Notes: generated by a model from the letters alone, not told the origin. Shown: positions 1 to 9,302, numbered from the stretch's first letter. The stretch: DNA of 64,000 bases from Butyrivibrio sp. M55 (GCF_900116865.1 NZ_FPCD01000001.1:62001-126000); one strand, 5' to 3'. Numbers and translations are program-made.

Positions 1-851
1 CAAAGGTTTTGCTAAAAGAGGCTGAGAATCCGGCACAGACGGATTACATGCCTTTTATCATTAGCATTATCATCTGCATGGTTGTGTCTGTGGGAATATT
101 GTTTTTTACCATAAATGAAAAGAAGATAAGAAAAGAAGTAGAAGAGCAGGGAGGACTTAAGTCTCTCGGAGAGGCTTTCGATGAGAAAGCTTCGGAAGAC
201 GGCGACGGTACTTCGGAGGAAGAAACAAAGGGTAAGATGCCTGCTGAGGTGAGAAGAAGTCTCATTTTTCTTCTGATCTCGGTATTTTTCTGGTTTACGG
301 CTTACAATGCGGTGACTACGGCATTTTCGCGCTTTGTTGGCGTTGTGTGGGATCTTCATAACAATGATTACGCCACATGCCTCCTTGTTGCCACTGTTGC
401 GGCTACACTCAGTTATATTCCTATTGCGTATATATCAGGAAAGATAGGTAGAAAAAAGACTATTCTTTGCGGAATTGTTCTTATGGCTGCAAGCTACATT
501 ATTACAGGACTTTATCCGCATTTTTCGGCTTCAATAAATATCTTTTTTGCAATTGTGGGAATAGGATGGGCTGCAATCAACGTAAACTCTTATCCGATGG
601 TTGTTGAGATGTGTAAAGCGGGAGAGATAGGCAAATACACGGGAACATACTATACGTTCTCGATGGCTGCCCAGGTGTTTACACCTGTATTCTCCGGATA
701 TCTGCTTGAGCATATATCATACAAGACGTTGTTCCCTTATGCGTTTATCTTTTCGGCTTTGGCATTTTTAACAATGCTTATGGTCAAACACGGCGATGCG
801 AGACCCGATATGAAGGGTAATATACTCGAGAATTTCGACGTTGATGATTAA
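1..851 (+). CDS. MFS transporter, C-terminal part (5' end outside window)
   Basis: The reading frame is open to the left edge, so only the C-terminal ~280 residues of a membrane transporter are visible. They show several hydrophobic segments, a charged cytoplasmic loop (about residues 35-80 of the visible part, rich in Glu/Lys) and the MFS loop signature GKIGRKK after a transmembrane helix. This fits the second half of a 12-helix major facilitator. The visible style resembles SLC45/GPH-like sugar permeases common in Lachnospiraceae, but the substrate cannot be read from it. It ends 110 bases before the likely start of the phosphodiesterase gene. Family confident, substrate unknown. Confidence 0.8.
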   Translation, partial: KVLLKEAENPAQTDYMPFIISIIICMVVSVGILFFTINEKKIRKEVEEQGGLKSLGEAFDEKASEDGDGTSEEETKGKMPAEVRRSLIFLLISVFFWFTAYNAVTTAFSRFVGVVWDLHNNDYATCLLVATVAATLSYIPIAYISGKIGRKKTILCGIVLMAASYIITGLYPHFSASINIFFAIVGIGWAAINVNSYPMVVEMCKAGEIGKYTGTYYTFSMAAQVFTPVFSGYLLEHISYKTLFPYAFIFSALAFLTMLMVKHGDARPDMKGNILENFDVDD

Positions 852-961
852 AATTATATGAAATTAATGTCGATTAACGCATTTAATTGTTGCGAATTAA
901 ACAATTAGGAAGTAAAATATGTAGCAGACGTGTTAAAAAATTATCAGTAGGAAGTGGATTA

Positions 962-1870
962 ATGCTTTTTATTAAGGTTTTGTGCGAAATAGCACCTATA
1001 ATGGTCGTTCTTTATTTTCTGATGATCATGCCGAGGGTAGTGCATAAACCTGAAAGATTACCTCATGTAGGTGTGCGTTATGCGCACCGCGGACTTCATG
1101 ACAATTCATCAGATGCACCGGAAAACACGATGGCGGCCTTTAAGAAGGCAGTGGATGCCGGCTATGGGATTGAGTGTGATGTTCAGCTTACCAAGGATGG
1201 TGTTCCGGTTATTTTTCACGATTTTACACTTGCCAGAGTGGCGAGATACGCAGAGGGTGAGATTCCCGAAGATGCTGTGAAGAATAAGGACGGGAGCTTC
1301 GGAGTTAAGGGTAAGGTAATTGACTATACATATGAAGAGCTTCAAAGGTTTCATATTCTTGATTCTGTTGAAAAAATCCCCAAATTCGAAGATTTTTTGG
1401 CGCTTGTAGACGGTAAAGTTCCGCTTATCGTGGAGCTTAAGATCGAATTTAAAAACTGTACTGTTTGTTCGAAAGCGGATGCGCTTCTTTCATCATATAA
1501 AGGAGTATATTGCATCGAGTCCTTTAATCCTCTCGGAGTGCTTTGGTATAGAAGGCACAGGCCGCAGATCATGAGAGGACAGCTCTCCGATGAGTTCCAC
1601 AAGGAGTCGCCTTCGGAATTTAACAGCTTTCTTTACTTTGCGCTTACAAATCTTTTTCTGAATTTTTTAACCAGACCCGATTTTATTTCATACAATCACA
1701 AATATCCGGGTAACCTGTCATTATGGCTGTGCAGGCACCTGTATAAGAATGTCACCGCTGCATGGACGATTAAGAGCGAAGAGGAGCTTGCAAGGGCAGA
1801 GCAGAATTTTGACATTTATATATTTGACAGTTTTGTTCCAAAAAACGGTCCCAAAGTTAATAAAGTGTAA
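962..1870 (+). CDS. Glycerophosphodiester phosphodiesterase (GDPD family)
   Basis: Hydrolyses glycerophosphodiesters from phospholipid headgroups to glycerol-3-phosphate and an alcohol. After one N-terminal membrane segment the protein has the GDPD core: HRG near residue 42, then ENTMAAF, then ECDVQ with the acidic metal ligands, then the HDFTL motif with the second catalytic His. I chose ATG 962 because GGAAG lies just upstream (950-954). An in-frame TTG at 887 would add 25 residues without a convincing ribosome site. At about 302 residues, with a membrane anchor, it is probably membrane-attached and faces its lipid-derived substrate. Family assignment is firm; the exact substrate is not. 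Confidence 0.88.
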   Translation: MLFIKVLCEIAPIMVVLYFLMIMPRVVHKPERLPHVGVRYAHRGLHDNSSDAPENTMAAFKKAVDAGYGIECDVQLTKDGVPVIFHDFTLARVARYAEGEIPEDAVKNKDGSFGVKGKVIDYTYEELQRFHILDSVEKIPKFEDFLALVDGKVPLIVELKIEFKNCTVCSKADALLSSYKGVYCIESFNPLGVLWYRRHRPQIMRGQLSDEFHKESPSEFNSFLYFALTNLFLNFLTRPDFISYNHKYPGNLSLWLCRHLYKNVTAAWTIKSEEELARAEQNFDIYIFDSFVPKNGPKVNKV

Positions 1871-1970
1871 TATTTAGAGGTTTTATATTTTATTAAATCG
1901 GTAATTATCCGCGTTTTATTTCACGGTCAGTGGTTTCCGCGGTAGTTATAAAATAGAAATACATGAAAGG

Positions 1971-1993
1971 TACCGGTTTTATATAGTACCGGT
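1971..1993 (+). repeat. Repeated palindromic TACCGGT in ppdK leader
   Basis: Two copies of TACCGGT lie 16 bases apart (1971-1977 and 1987-1993), separated by AT-rich sequence, just before the ppdK ribosome site. Because the unit is itself nearly palindromic, the copies can pair as a hairpin or serve as two protein-binding half sites. No T-run follows, so it is not a terminator. The role is unknown. Confidence 0.45.
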
Positions 1994-2011
1994 AAGAAAG
2001 GTAAGACAAAA

Positions 2012-4840
2012 ATGGCGAACAAGTGGGTTTATATGTTCAACGAAGGTAACATGACAATGCGTAACCTTCTCGGTGGTAAGGGTGCTAACCTTGCTGAGAT
2101 GACAAGTATTGGTCTTCCTGTACCTCAGGGATTCACAATCACAACAGAAGCATGTACACAGTACTATGAGGATGGTCGTAAGATTAACGACGAGATCATG
2201 GCTCAGGCTATGGACGGCGTTAAGAAGATGGAAGAGATCAACGGCAAGAAATTCGGCGATCTTCAGAATCCTCTCCTTGTTTCTGTTCGTTCAGGAGCTC
2301 GTGCTTCTATGCCCGGTATGATGGATACAATCCTCAACCTCGGTCTTAACGATGAAGTAGTTGCAGCAATGATCAAGGGAAATCCCGATCCTGCATTCGA
2401 GCGTTTTGTATATGATTCATATCGTCGTTTCATCCAGATGTTCTCTGACGTAGTTATGGAGGTTGGTAAGAAGTACTTCGAGCAGCTTATCGACCAGATG
2501 AAAGAGAAGAAGGGTGTTAAGTTTGACGTTGACCTTACAGCAGCTGACCTTAAGGAGCTCGCTGAGCAGTTCAAGGCTGAGTATAAGAAGCAGCTCGGCA
2601 AGGACTTCCCTTCAGATCCTGTAGAGCAGCTTAAGCTTGCTATCGAGGCTGTATTCCGTTCATGGGATAACCCTCGTGCTAACGTATATCGTCGTGACAA
2701 CGACATCCCTTACTCATGGGGAACAGCTGTTAACGTAATGCCTATGGTATTCGGTAACCTTAACAATGAGTCCGGTACAGGTGTTGCATTCACTCGTGAC
2801 CCTGCTACAGGTGAGAATAAGCTTATGGGTGAGTTCCTTATCAACGCACAGGGTGAGGACGTAGTTGCAGGTGTTCGTACACCTATGCCTATCGCTCAGA
2901 TGGAGAAGGAGTTCCCTGAGGCATACGCTGAGTTCATCAAAGTATGTGATACTCTTGAGAACCACTACCATGACATGCAGGATATGGAGTTCACTGTTGA
3001 GAACAAGAAGCTCTATATGCTTCAGTGCCGTAACGGTAAGAGAACAGCTCCTGCTGCTCTTAAGATTGCTTGCGACCTCGTTGATGAGGGACACAAGACT
3101 CCTGAAGAAGCAGTTGCTATGATCGATCCTCGTAACCTTGATACACTTCTTCACCCTCAGTTCGATGCTGCTGCTCTTAAGGCTGCAACACCTATCGGAA
3201 AGGGTCTTGGTGCATCTCCCGGAGCTGCTTGCGGTAAGGTTGTATTCACAGCTGATGACGCAGTAGAATGGGCTGCAAGAGGCGAGAAGGTTGTTCTTGT
3301 TCGTCTTGAGACATCGCCTGAGGATATCACAGGTATGAAGGCTGCTCAGGGTATCCTTACAGTTCGTGGTGGTATGACATCACACGCTGCCGTAGTTGCT
3401 CGTGGAATGGGTGAGTGCTGCGTATCAGGTTGTGGCGACATCAACATGGACGAAGAAAACAAGAAGTTCACTCTTGGTGGAAAAACATTCACAGAGGGAG
3501 ACTTCATTTCAATCGATGGTACAACAGGTAACATCTACGAAGGACAGATTGCAACAGTTGACGCACAGATCGCCGGCGAGTTCGGACGTATCATGGCTTG
3601 GGCTGATCAGTTCAGAAAGCTTAAGGTTCGTACAAACGCTGATACACCTGCTGATGCTAAGAAGGCTAGAGAGCTTGGTGCTGAGGGTATCGGTCTTTGC
3701 CGTACAGAGCACATGTTCTTCGAGGAAGACAGAATTGCTGCATTCCGTGAGATGATCTGTTCAGATACAGTAGAAGAGAGAGAAGCTGCACTTGATAAGA
3801 TTCTTCCTTATCAGCAGAACGACTTCAAGGCTCTTTATGAGGCACTTGAAGGAAATCCTGTTACAATCAGATTCCTTGATCCCCCGCTTCACGAGTTCGT
3901 TCCTACAACAGAGGACGAAATCAAGAAGCTTGCAGATGCTAAGGGCAAGAGCGTAGAAGATATTAAGGCTATCATCAATTCTCTTCACGAGTTCAACCCT
4001 ATGATGGGTCACAGAGGATGCCGTCTTGCAGTTACATATCCTGAAATTGCTAAGATGCAGACTAAGGCTGTTATCCGTGCTGCTCTTGAAGTTCAGAAGG
4101 CACACGCTGACTGGAACGTTAAGCCTGAAATCATGATTCCTCTTGTTTGCGAAGTTAAGGAGCTTAAGAACGTTAAGAAGGTAGTAGTAGAGACAGCTGA
4201 TGCTGAGATCGCTGCTGCAGGCGCTAAGCTTGAGTACGAAGTTGGTACAATGATCGAGATCCCCAGAGCTGCTCTTACAGCTGATGAGATCGCTAAGGAA
4301 GCTGACTTCTTCTGCTTCGGTACAAACGACCTTACACAGATGACATTCGGATTCTCTCGTGATGATGCTGGTAAGTTCCTTGATGCTTACTATGATGCTA
4401 AGATATTCGAGAATGATCCTTTCGCTAAGCTTGACCAGACAGGTGTTGGTAAGCTTATGGAAATGTCACTTAAGCTTGGTAAGCCCGTTAATCCTAGTCT
4501 CCACGTTGGTATCTGTGGTGAGCACGGTGGTGATCCTTCATCAGTTGAGTTCTGCCACAAGATCGGTCTTGACTATGTATCATGCTCACCTTTCCGTGTA
4601 CCTGTTGCTAGACTTGCTGCTGCACAGGCTGCTATCGCTGAGAAGAGCGCATGCTGCGGTTCAAAGAACATCGTAGATGACGAGACAAAGGAAAAGCTCA
4701 AGGATGCTGCTGAGAAGGCTACAGTTATTGCTAAGGAACTTGCTGAGACATCAGCTGAGGTTGCTAAGGCAGGACTTGCTGGACTTAAGGCAGGACTTGA
4801 AGAGGCTAAGAAAGTTTACAACAACTCAAAGAAGAACTGA
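2012..4840 (+). CDS. ppdK: Pyruvate, phosphate dikinase with extra C-terminal tail
   Basis: Interconverts pyruvate + ATP + phosphate and PEP + AMP + PPi; in anaerobes it often works glycolytically to save ATP as PPi. The 942-residue protein shows the N-terminal ATP-grasp region (GGKGANLAEM near residue 22), the swivelling phosphohistidine motif GGMTSHAAVVARG with catalytic His458, and the C-terminal PEP barrel ending in CGEHGGDP with Cys835. Characterised clostridial enzymes are about 874 residues. Here about 65 residues follow the normal end: a Cys-Cys pair, then an Ala/Glu/Lys-rich probably helical stretch. Arginine is largely CGT in the first half, unlike the AGA-rich neighbours, which suggests high expression. 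Start ATG 2012 has AAAGG upstream. Confidence 0.97.
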   Translation: MANKWVYMFNEGNMTMRNLLGGKGANLAEMTSIGLPVPQGFTITTEACTQYYEDGRKINDEIMAQAMDGVKKMEEINGKKFGDLQNPLLVSVRSGARASMPGMMDTILNLGLNDEVVAAMIKGNPDPAFERFVYDSYRRFIQMFSDVVMEVGKKYFEQLIDQMKEKKGVKFDVDLTAADLKELAEQFKAEYKKQLGKDFPSDPVEQLKLAIEAVFRSWDNPRANVYRRDNDIPYSWGTAVNVMPMVFGNLNNESGTGVAFTRDPATGENKLMGEFLINAQGEDVVAGVRTPMPIAQMEKEFPEAYAEFIKVCDTLENHYHDMQDMEFTVENKKLYMLQCRNGKRTAPAALKIACDLVDEGHKTPEEAVAMIDPRNLDTLLHPQFDAAALKAATPIGKGLGASPGAACGKVVFTADDAVEWAARGEKVVLVRLETSPEDITGMKAAQGILTVRGGMTSHAAVVARGMGECCVSGCGDINMDEENKKFTLGGKTFTEGDFISIDGTTGNIYEGQIATVDAQIAGEFGRIMAWADQFRKLKVRTNADTPADAKKARELGAEGIGLCRTEHMFFEEDRIAAFREMICSDTVEEREAALDKILPYQQNDFKALYEALEGNPVTIRFLDPPLHEFVPTTEDEIKKLADAKGKSVEDIKAIINSLHEFNPMMGHRGCRLAVTYPEIAKMQTKAVIRAALEVQKAHADWNVKPEIMIPLVCEVKELKNVKKVVVETADAEIAAAGAKLEYEVGTMIEIPRAALTADEIAKEADFFCFGTNDLTQMTFGFSRDDAGKFLDAYYDAKIFENDPFAKLDQTGVGKLMEMSLKLGKPVNPSLHVGICGEHGGDPSSVEFCHKIGLDYVSCSPFRVPVARLAAAQAAIAEKSACCGSKNIVDDETKEKLKDAAEKATVIAKELAETSAEVAKAGLAGLKAGLEEAKKVYNNSKKN

Positions 4841-4870
4841 TAATGATTATCAGATAAGATTCTAAAAGAA

Positions 4871-4904
4871 AAGAGCTTCACACATTTGTGTGGGGCTCTT
4901 TTTT
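4871..4904 (+). terminator. Rho-independent terminator, probably bidirectional
   Basis: AGAGCTTCACACA pairs with TGTGTGGGGCTCT across a tiny loop, followed by six T. An A-rich run precedes the stem, so the same hairpin can end the convergent lipoprotein gene on the minus strand. Confidence 0.9.
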
Positions 4905-4922
4905 AGAAGTGAAATATTTAAA

Positions 4923-5678
4923 TTATTCAGCTATTTTTTCTGCGCTTAATAATTCTGAGTCATAGTTATCGGCTTCAAGTCCCGATCCTGTGAAAGTTAT
5001 AATATAACCGTCTTTGATAAGACAGATACATCTCTGGTACAGAACTGTGCCGTTTATTTTTGCATTAAGTACAAGTGAAGGATGATCTTCACCCAAGAAC
5101 TTAACTGTCTCCATCTCGGCAGTTACATCTGTTAATCCCTGAGCTTCAAGAGCTGAAATTGAAGGCTCTTTCTGAGATTCCATAATTGACTGCTCATTTG
5201 CAAGTGCTCCTGCAAGTGAACCTACACTCTGAAGAACAACATTAAGTGTTTTGCCTGTTGTTCCGTCAACAGCGTAAGTTACTACCATAATACTACCGCT
5301 GTCGAGAGCTTTCTTTGCAGCTTTGTTATCTTTGAATGCATCAAGATCTGTTATTGTGCTGTTTAATGTCTGAAGCTCTTCAGCATTTGCAAATTTGTAG
5401 TTATCGCCTAAAGAAAACTTAACCCCAAAAAACTTGTTTTCATATGTGGTTCCGTTTACAACACCTGAAATGTTTTCGCCGGAATCACTTGCGTCAGAGC
5501 TTTCTGAAGATGTGCTTTCTGCAGCGTCTTCATTTGAAGAATCAGAAGGTGCTGCTTCAGCGGATGCTTCGCTTTCTGCATTGTTGTTTGTTGCAGGCTC
5601 AACTTTCTGAGCTCCGCAAGCAACAGAGCTTGTTGCTAATGCAAGTGCGAACATTGTTGCCAATAATTTCTTTTTCAT
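4923..5678 (-). CDS. Putative lipoprotein of unknown function
   Basis: A 251-residue protein with a clear lipoprotein signal: MKKK, a hydrophobic stretch, and lipobox SSVAC with the acylated Cys at residue 21. A Ser/Glu/Asp/Ala-rich linker of about 50 residues follows, then a globular domain of about 180 residues containing YENKFFGVKFSLGDNY. Such openings are seen in clostridial surface proteins that begin with a beta strand and describe a 'native' folded domain of unknown role. I do not recognise a named family. It is one of only two minus-strand genes, convergent with ppdK and divergent from the FapA-like gene. Presumably anchored on the outer face of the membrane. Confidence 0.8.
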   Translation of the reverse strand: MKKKLLATMFALALATSSVACGAQKVEPATNNNAESEASAEAAPSDSSNEDAAESTSSESSDASDSGENISGVVNGTTYENKFFGVKFSLGDNYKFANAEELQTLNSTITDLDAFKDNKAAKKALDSGSIMVVTYAVDGTTGKTLNVVLQSVGSLAGALANEQSIMESQKEPSISALEAQGLTDVTAEMETVKFLGEDHPSLVLNAKINGTVLYQRCICLIKDGYIITFTGSGLEADNYDSELLSAEKIAE

Positions 5679-5926
5679 ATTTTTCTCTCCTAATTTAAAA
5701 TAAAAACTCGTTTCATTCTAGCACATTATATTTGGGAATGCTATTAAAAAATTAACGGTTTTATCGTTTGTGTAATAAACGCAGATTTGAACTGGGTTTA
5801 CAAGGGAGGGGGATTAATTAGTTCTTGAGTGGTAATTGTAATAATGATAAAATTGTTATAAGAAATAGATAATTGATAGTGCATTGCAGGCCGATATTTC
5901 ATGACCGGTTGGGAGATGTGACATCT
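5679..5926. other. Divergent intergenic region
   Basis: This AT-rich 248-base gap separates the minus-strand lipoprotein from the plus-strand FapA-like gene and should hold both promoters. On the plus strand TTGAGT (5824-5829), 16 bases, then GATAAA (5846-5851) is a weak candidate. On the minus strand TATAAT- and TAGAAT-like boxes lie about 30-60 bases from the lipoprotein start without a good -35. I see no riboswitch or RNA gene in it. Confidence 0.4.
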
Positions 5927-8452
5927 ATGGATGCTCAGGAACTTGATTTAGAACTTGATCTTGAAAATGAAACGATGTCTTACTCCGGTCTCTCTTCACT
6001 TAATAAGAGTGCGTTGGAGAGAGAACTAGAGATGTGCAAGAATTTAGGGGCTGATGCTGATAAGCTCAGAGCTCTTAATTTTAATGCGCTTCAGCTTTCC
6101 GAAATACGAAAAGGTATCAAGGATAAAGTTGATGTTGCAAAGTATATGGATCCCAGAAAATCATGGACTGAGATGGAAGAACTTCGTCTTGAAATGTCTC
6201 AGAACATTGATATGAGCTCGTATAGGGAGCAGGGATTTGATGTTCAGCAGCTTTCCGAGATAAGGAAGGGAATTGCTGCCGGAATTGATGTATCTTCATA
6301 TGCAAAGAGGGAATACCTTGCAGACCAGATGAGAGAACTTCGTATCGGTCTTAGCAGGGGAGAGGGCGTTCCCATTATTTTCTTTCAGGACCCGGCATTT
6401 GACAGCCTTCAAATGCGTGAGATCAGAAAAGGTCTCGAAGCGGGGATTGATATCTCTAAATACGCTTCTGTTGATATTCCATACATGAAAATGAGAGCAA
6501 TAAGAAAAAGTGCGGAAGACGGACTTTTCTTTGATGATGCCCAGATACGCAGTTATAATGCGAGCATACTTGAGGAACTGCATGCGGCGCACAATGATAA
6601 TGTTGATATAAGCCAATATGTCAGAGAACGATATGATGCGGAGCAGATTGAACAGATCAGGATCTGCCTTAAGGAAAGAATCTCGATTGATAAATATATC
6701 AACCCTGACATGAGAAGTGATGCGATAAAAGAGATAAGGATAGGTCTTGAGAATGGTATTGATGTCGGAAGATATGCAGATGCATCGTATGGCTGGCAAC
6801 AGATGTATGAGATGCGAATAGGCCTTGAACATCAGATTGATATTACACCCTATACCAATCCTCTTTATCAGGCCGATCAGATGAGAGAGTTGAGGCTCGG
6901 TATAGAAGACGGACTTGATATAAGCGCATTTTCATCGATGATGTATACTGCCCGCGATATGCGCCGCATAAGAGAGCGCATATTGGGTGAAGGATATGGT
7001 TTTGTAGGACACAAAGTGCATGATGCCGAAGTACTTGATAGGACTGACGGTGTTCCCAATGAAACTGTTCTTCTTAATTACATGCTTGAAAACAGAGATG
7101 AGTTCCTGTCGTTTACTTCCGATGAGATGATATGCTGGATCAAGCTTCCTGCGCGAAATGACGGCGCGGTATATACCGAGGATCTCATTATGAGCTTCCT
7201 GGTTCAGTGTAGAATAATGGCCGGAATCAACAAAGAAGCAATTTCAAATATGCTAAGTAACTTAAATCATAATGAGAAATATGTTGTTGCCGCAGGAAAA
7301 ACTGCTGTTAACGGAGTTGACGGCTACTATGAATTTTTGGTGGACATGGAGCAGGAACAGGAGCCTGTGATATTAAATGACGGAACGGCGGATCTTTCTA
7401 ATATCGAAGCAATCAAGCAGGTTAAGGCCGGTGATAAGATTGCGATATATCACAAGGCGAAAAAAGGAGAAGACGGATATAACGTATACGGAGAGGCTCT
7501 GCGTGCAAGAAACGGTAAAGAAATCCCTATCTTAAAAGGAGAGGGATTCATGATATTAAATGACAGGGTTACTTATGTTGCAAAATATTCCGGCGCCATC
7601 AGCATGGTTGACGGAGTGATCAATATCGAAAAGATCATGATACTTCCTGAAGTTAAGATAACCGATAATAAAATTTCTTATGACGGAGTAGTATATATAA
7701 CCGGAGATGTTCATTCCGGATGTGATATTAACGCGTCGGGTGACGTGATAATAGGCGGTCACATGGAAAGCTCTGAAATAGTTAGCGGAAGGAATGTTGT
7801 CATTAAAGGGGGTGCGACATGTCCCATAAGAGGCTCGATAAAAGCAAAGGGAGATGTCTCGGCGAAATTCTTTGAGGGTGTGACGATAACCGGAAAAAAT
7901 ATTTCCGCTAACTATTTCATAAACTGCAATGTCATTGCGAGCGGACTTATCAGAACATATGGAAGAGTGGGAACTATTTACGGAGGAAGTGTTCAGAGCC
8001 TTTTTGGAATCGAGACGGCATCAGTCGGAAACAAAGCCGGTGCAAAGACTATTGTCACTCTTGGCGTAAACAATACCATACTTGCTGAGCTCAGCAATAT
8101 TAATAAAGCAATCAGCAGAGAGGAAGAGGAACTAAATAGCCTTAAGGTACAAAGAGACAGGCTTTCTGAGGATGCATCCGCCGACAGACAGAGGATGCAA
8201 TGGAAGATCAAGGTTAATGCTGCTATAGGAATGAAGGAAGGCAAGATAAAAGACCTTGAAGCGAAAAAAAGTAAGGTCCAGGCTGAAATTGACAAAGGAA
8301 GCGAGGCTAGAGCAACAATTACCGAAGTTGCTTATTCCGGAACGGTGTTTGTCATTGACAGAATGGTGCTTAGAATTGAGGAAGACAGAAAGACATATGA
8401 TAAACTGACAATCAAAGCAAGCGCCGACAGAGACAGTATAGAAGTAATATAA
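5927..8452 (+). CDS. FapA/DUF342 family protein with N-terminal 26-residue repeats
   Basis: A large cytosolic-looking protein (841 residues from ATG 5927; GGGAG at 5911-5915 supports this start over a TTG at 5873). The N-terminal half contains twelve tandem units of 26 residues with a core like QMREIRKGLEAGIDISKYA (nt 6065-7012). The C-terminal half matches the FapA/DUF342 type: a lead domain, then glycine-rich right-handed beta-helix-like repeats around nt 7690-8080 (ITGDVHSGCDINASGDVIIGG and similar), then a coiled coil (about nt 8090-8300) and a short end domain. FapA-like proteins are widespread and poorly understood; some sit with flagellar or polar functions, but nothing here shows which. 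It has its own terminator and stands alone. Confidence 0.85.
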   Translation: MDAQELDLELDLENETMSYSGLSSLNKSALERELEMCKNLGADADKLRALNFNALQLSEIRKGIKDKVDVAKYMDPRKSWTEMEELRLEMSQNIDMSSYREQGFDVQQLSEIRKGIAAGIDVSSYAKREYLADQMRELRIGLSRGEGVPIIFFQDPAFDSLQMREIRKGLEAGIDISKYASVDIPYMKMRAIRKSAEDGLFFDDAQIRSYNASILEELHAAHNDNVDISQYVRERYDAEQIEQIRICLKERISIDKYINPDMRSDAIKEIRIGLENGIDVGRYADASYGWQQMYEMRIGLEHQIDITPYTNPLYQADQMRELRLGIEDGLDISAFSSMMYTARDMRRIRERILGEGYGFVGHKVHDAEVLDRTDGVPNETVLLNYMLENRDEFLSFTSDEMICWIKLPARNDGAVYTEDLIMSFLVQCRIMAGINKEAISNMLSNLNHNEKYVVAAGKTAVNGVDGYYEFLVDMEQEQEPVILNDGTADLSNIEAIKQVKAGDKIAIYHKAKKGEDGYNVYGEALRARNGKEIPILKGEGFMILNDRVTYVAKYSGAISMVDGVINIEKIMILPEVKITDNKISYDGVVYITGDVHSGCDINASGDVIIGGHMESSEIVSGRNVVIKGGATCPIRGSIKAKGDVSAKFFEGVTITGKNISANYFINCNVIASGLIRTYGRVGTIYGGSVQSLFGIETASVGNKAGAKTIVTLGVNNTILAELSNINKAISREEEELNSLKVQRDRLSEDASADRQRMQWKIKVNAAIGMKEGKIKDLEAKKSKVQAEIDKGSEARATITEVAYSGTVFVIDRMVLRIEEDRKTYDKLTIKASADRDSIEVI
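6065..7012 (+). repeat. Twelve 26-residue protein repeats inside the FapA-like gene
   Basis: The conserved Ile/Leu/Met of the E-I-R core recurs at residues 78, 104, 130, 156, 184, 210, 236, 262, 288, 314, 340 and 366, counted from the TTG at 5873. The spacing is exactly 26 except for one 28-residue unit. Consensus is roughly aromatic-x-x-x-QM-x-EIR-x-GLE-x-GIDIS-x-YA. Units diverge at DNA level, so this is an old protein repeat rather than a recent tandem duplication. Confidence 0.9.
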
Positions 8453-8478
8453 AACATGGTACAAAAATAATATCAAAA

Positions 8479-8528
8479 GCTTTAACTTTGCCAAAACACC
8501 AAATTAAGCAAAGTTAAGGCTTTTTTTT
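8479..8528 (+). terminator. Rho-independent terminator after the FapA-like gene
   Basis: GCTTTAACTTTGC pairs with GCAAAGTTAAGGC around a 16-base loop, followed directly by eight T. Confidence 0.93.
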
Positions 8529-8531
8529 ACA

Positions 8532-8560
8532 TTGCATTATTAAAGTGGATTTTCTATAAT
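8532..8560 (+). promoter_or_regulatory. Sigma-70-type promoter of the atp operon
   Basis: TTGCAT (8532-8537), a 17-base spacer and a perfect TATAAT (8555-8560) lie 30 bases before the atpB start and immediately after the upstream terminator. The atp genes should therefore begin their own transcript here. Confidence 0.85.
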
Positions 8561-8590
8561 TATTGTATATTTTTGGGGAAGGTATACGCT

Positions 8591-9280
8591 ATGGATTTAA
8601 AAGAGATTCTTAATGAACTTTTGATGGAAGATAAAACGTTCCTTAGAATTCCTGTCGGAAGCGGAACTTTGGAAATATATAAGTCCGTTGTCCTGACATG
8701 GGTGGTTATGCTTGTTTTGTTTATTCTTATGCTAATCCTTACAAGGGATTTTAAGGTACATAATATTTCAAAACGCCAGGCCGCGGTTGAAAGTTTTGTG
8801 TTATGGATAAGAGGCGTTACCGGCGGAATGCTGGGAGAAGAGGCAATAGGATATGCCGATTATATTGCAACGGTGCTTATATTCATTGCTTTTTCCAATA
8901 TGGTCGGATTATTTGGTGTTGTACCTGCGACCATGGACCTTAACGTGACGATAGCGCTTTCAATCATGAGCATTATTCTTGTTGAAGCCGCAGGCTTTAA
9001 GAAGAAGGGCTTCAGGAACTGGATCAAAGGCTTTGCACAGCCAATGGCTGTGATCGCACCTATGAATGTTTTGGAGCTTCTTATAAGACCGTTGTCTCTT
9101 TGCATGAGACTTTTCGGTAATATTCTCGGAGCTACGGTTATCATGGAGCTTATCAAAGCTGTCGCACCGGTAATCGTACCGGCAATGTTTAGCTTGTATT
9201 TTGACATATTTGACGGAGCAATCCAGGCATATGTCTTTGTCTTTTTGACGTCATTATACATTAAAGAAGCCGTTGAATAA
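8591..9280 (+). CDS. atpB: ATP synthase F0 subunit a
   Basis: The stator half-channel of the F0 motor. About 229 residues with five to six membrane helices. The essential arginine helix is visible as SLCMRLFGNILGA, equivalent to the LRLFGN motif around E. coli Arg210. ATG 8591 is preferred because GGGGAAGG lies upstream (8575-8582); a TTG at 8573 would overlap that site. It is the first gene of the operon a-c-b-alpha-gamma-beta-epsilon. No atpI-like gene precedes it. Confidence 0.95.
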   Translation: MDLKEILNELLMEDKTFLRIPVGSGTLEIYKSVVLTWVVMLVLFILMLILTRDFKVHNISKRQAAVESFVLWIRGVTGGMLGEEAIGYADYIATVLIFIAFSNMVGLFGVVPATMDLNVTIALSIMSIILVEAAGFKKKGFRNWIKGFAQPMAVIAPMNVLELLIRPLSLCMRLFGNILGATVIMELIKAVAPVIVPAMFSLYFDIFDGAIQAYVFVFLTSLYIKEAVE

Positions 9281-9302
9281 TACGGCACAAGGAGGAAATA
9301 AA

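Noticed and set aside
5873-5926. Longer start of the FapA-like protein at TTG 5873
   Set aside because: The first 18 residues are not protein-like and the ribosome site GGGAG fits ATG 5927 instead.
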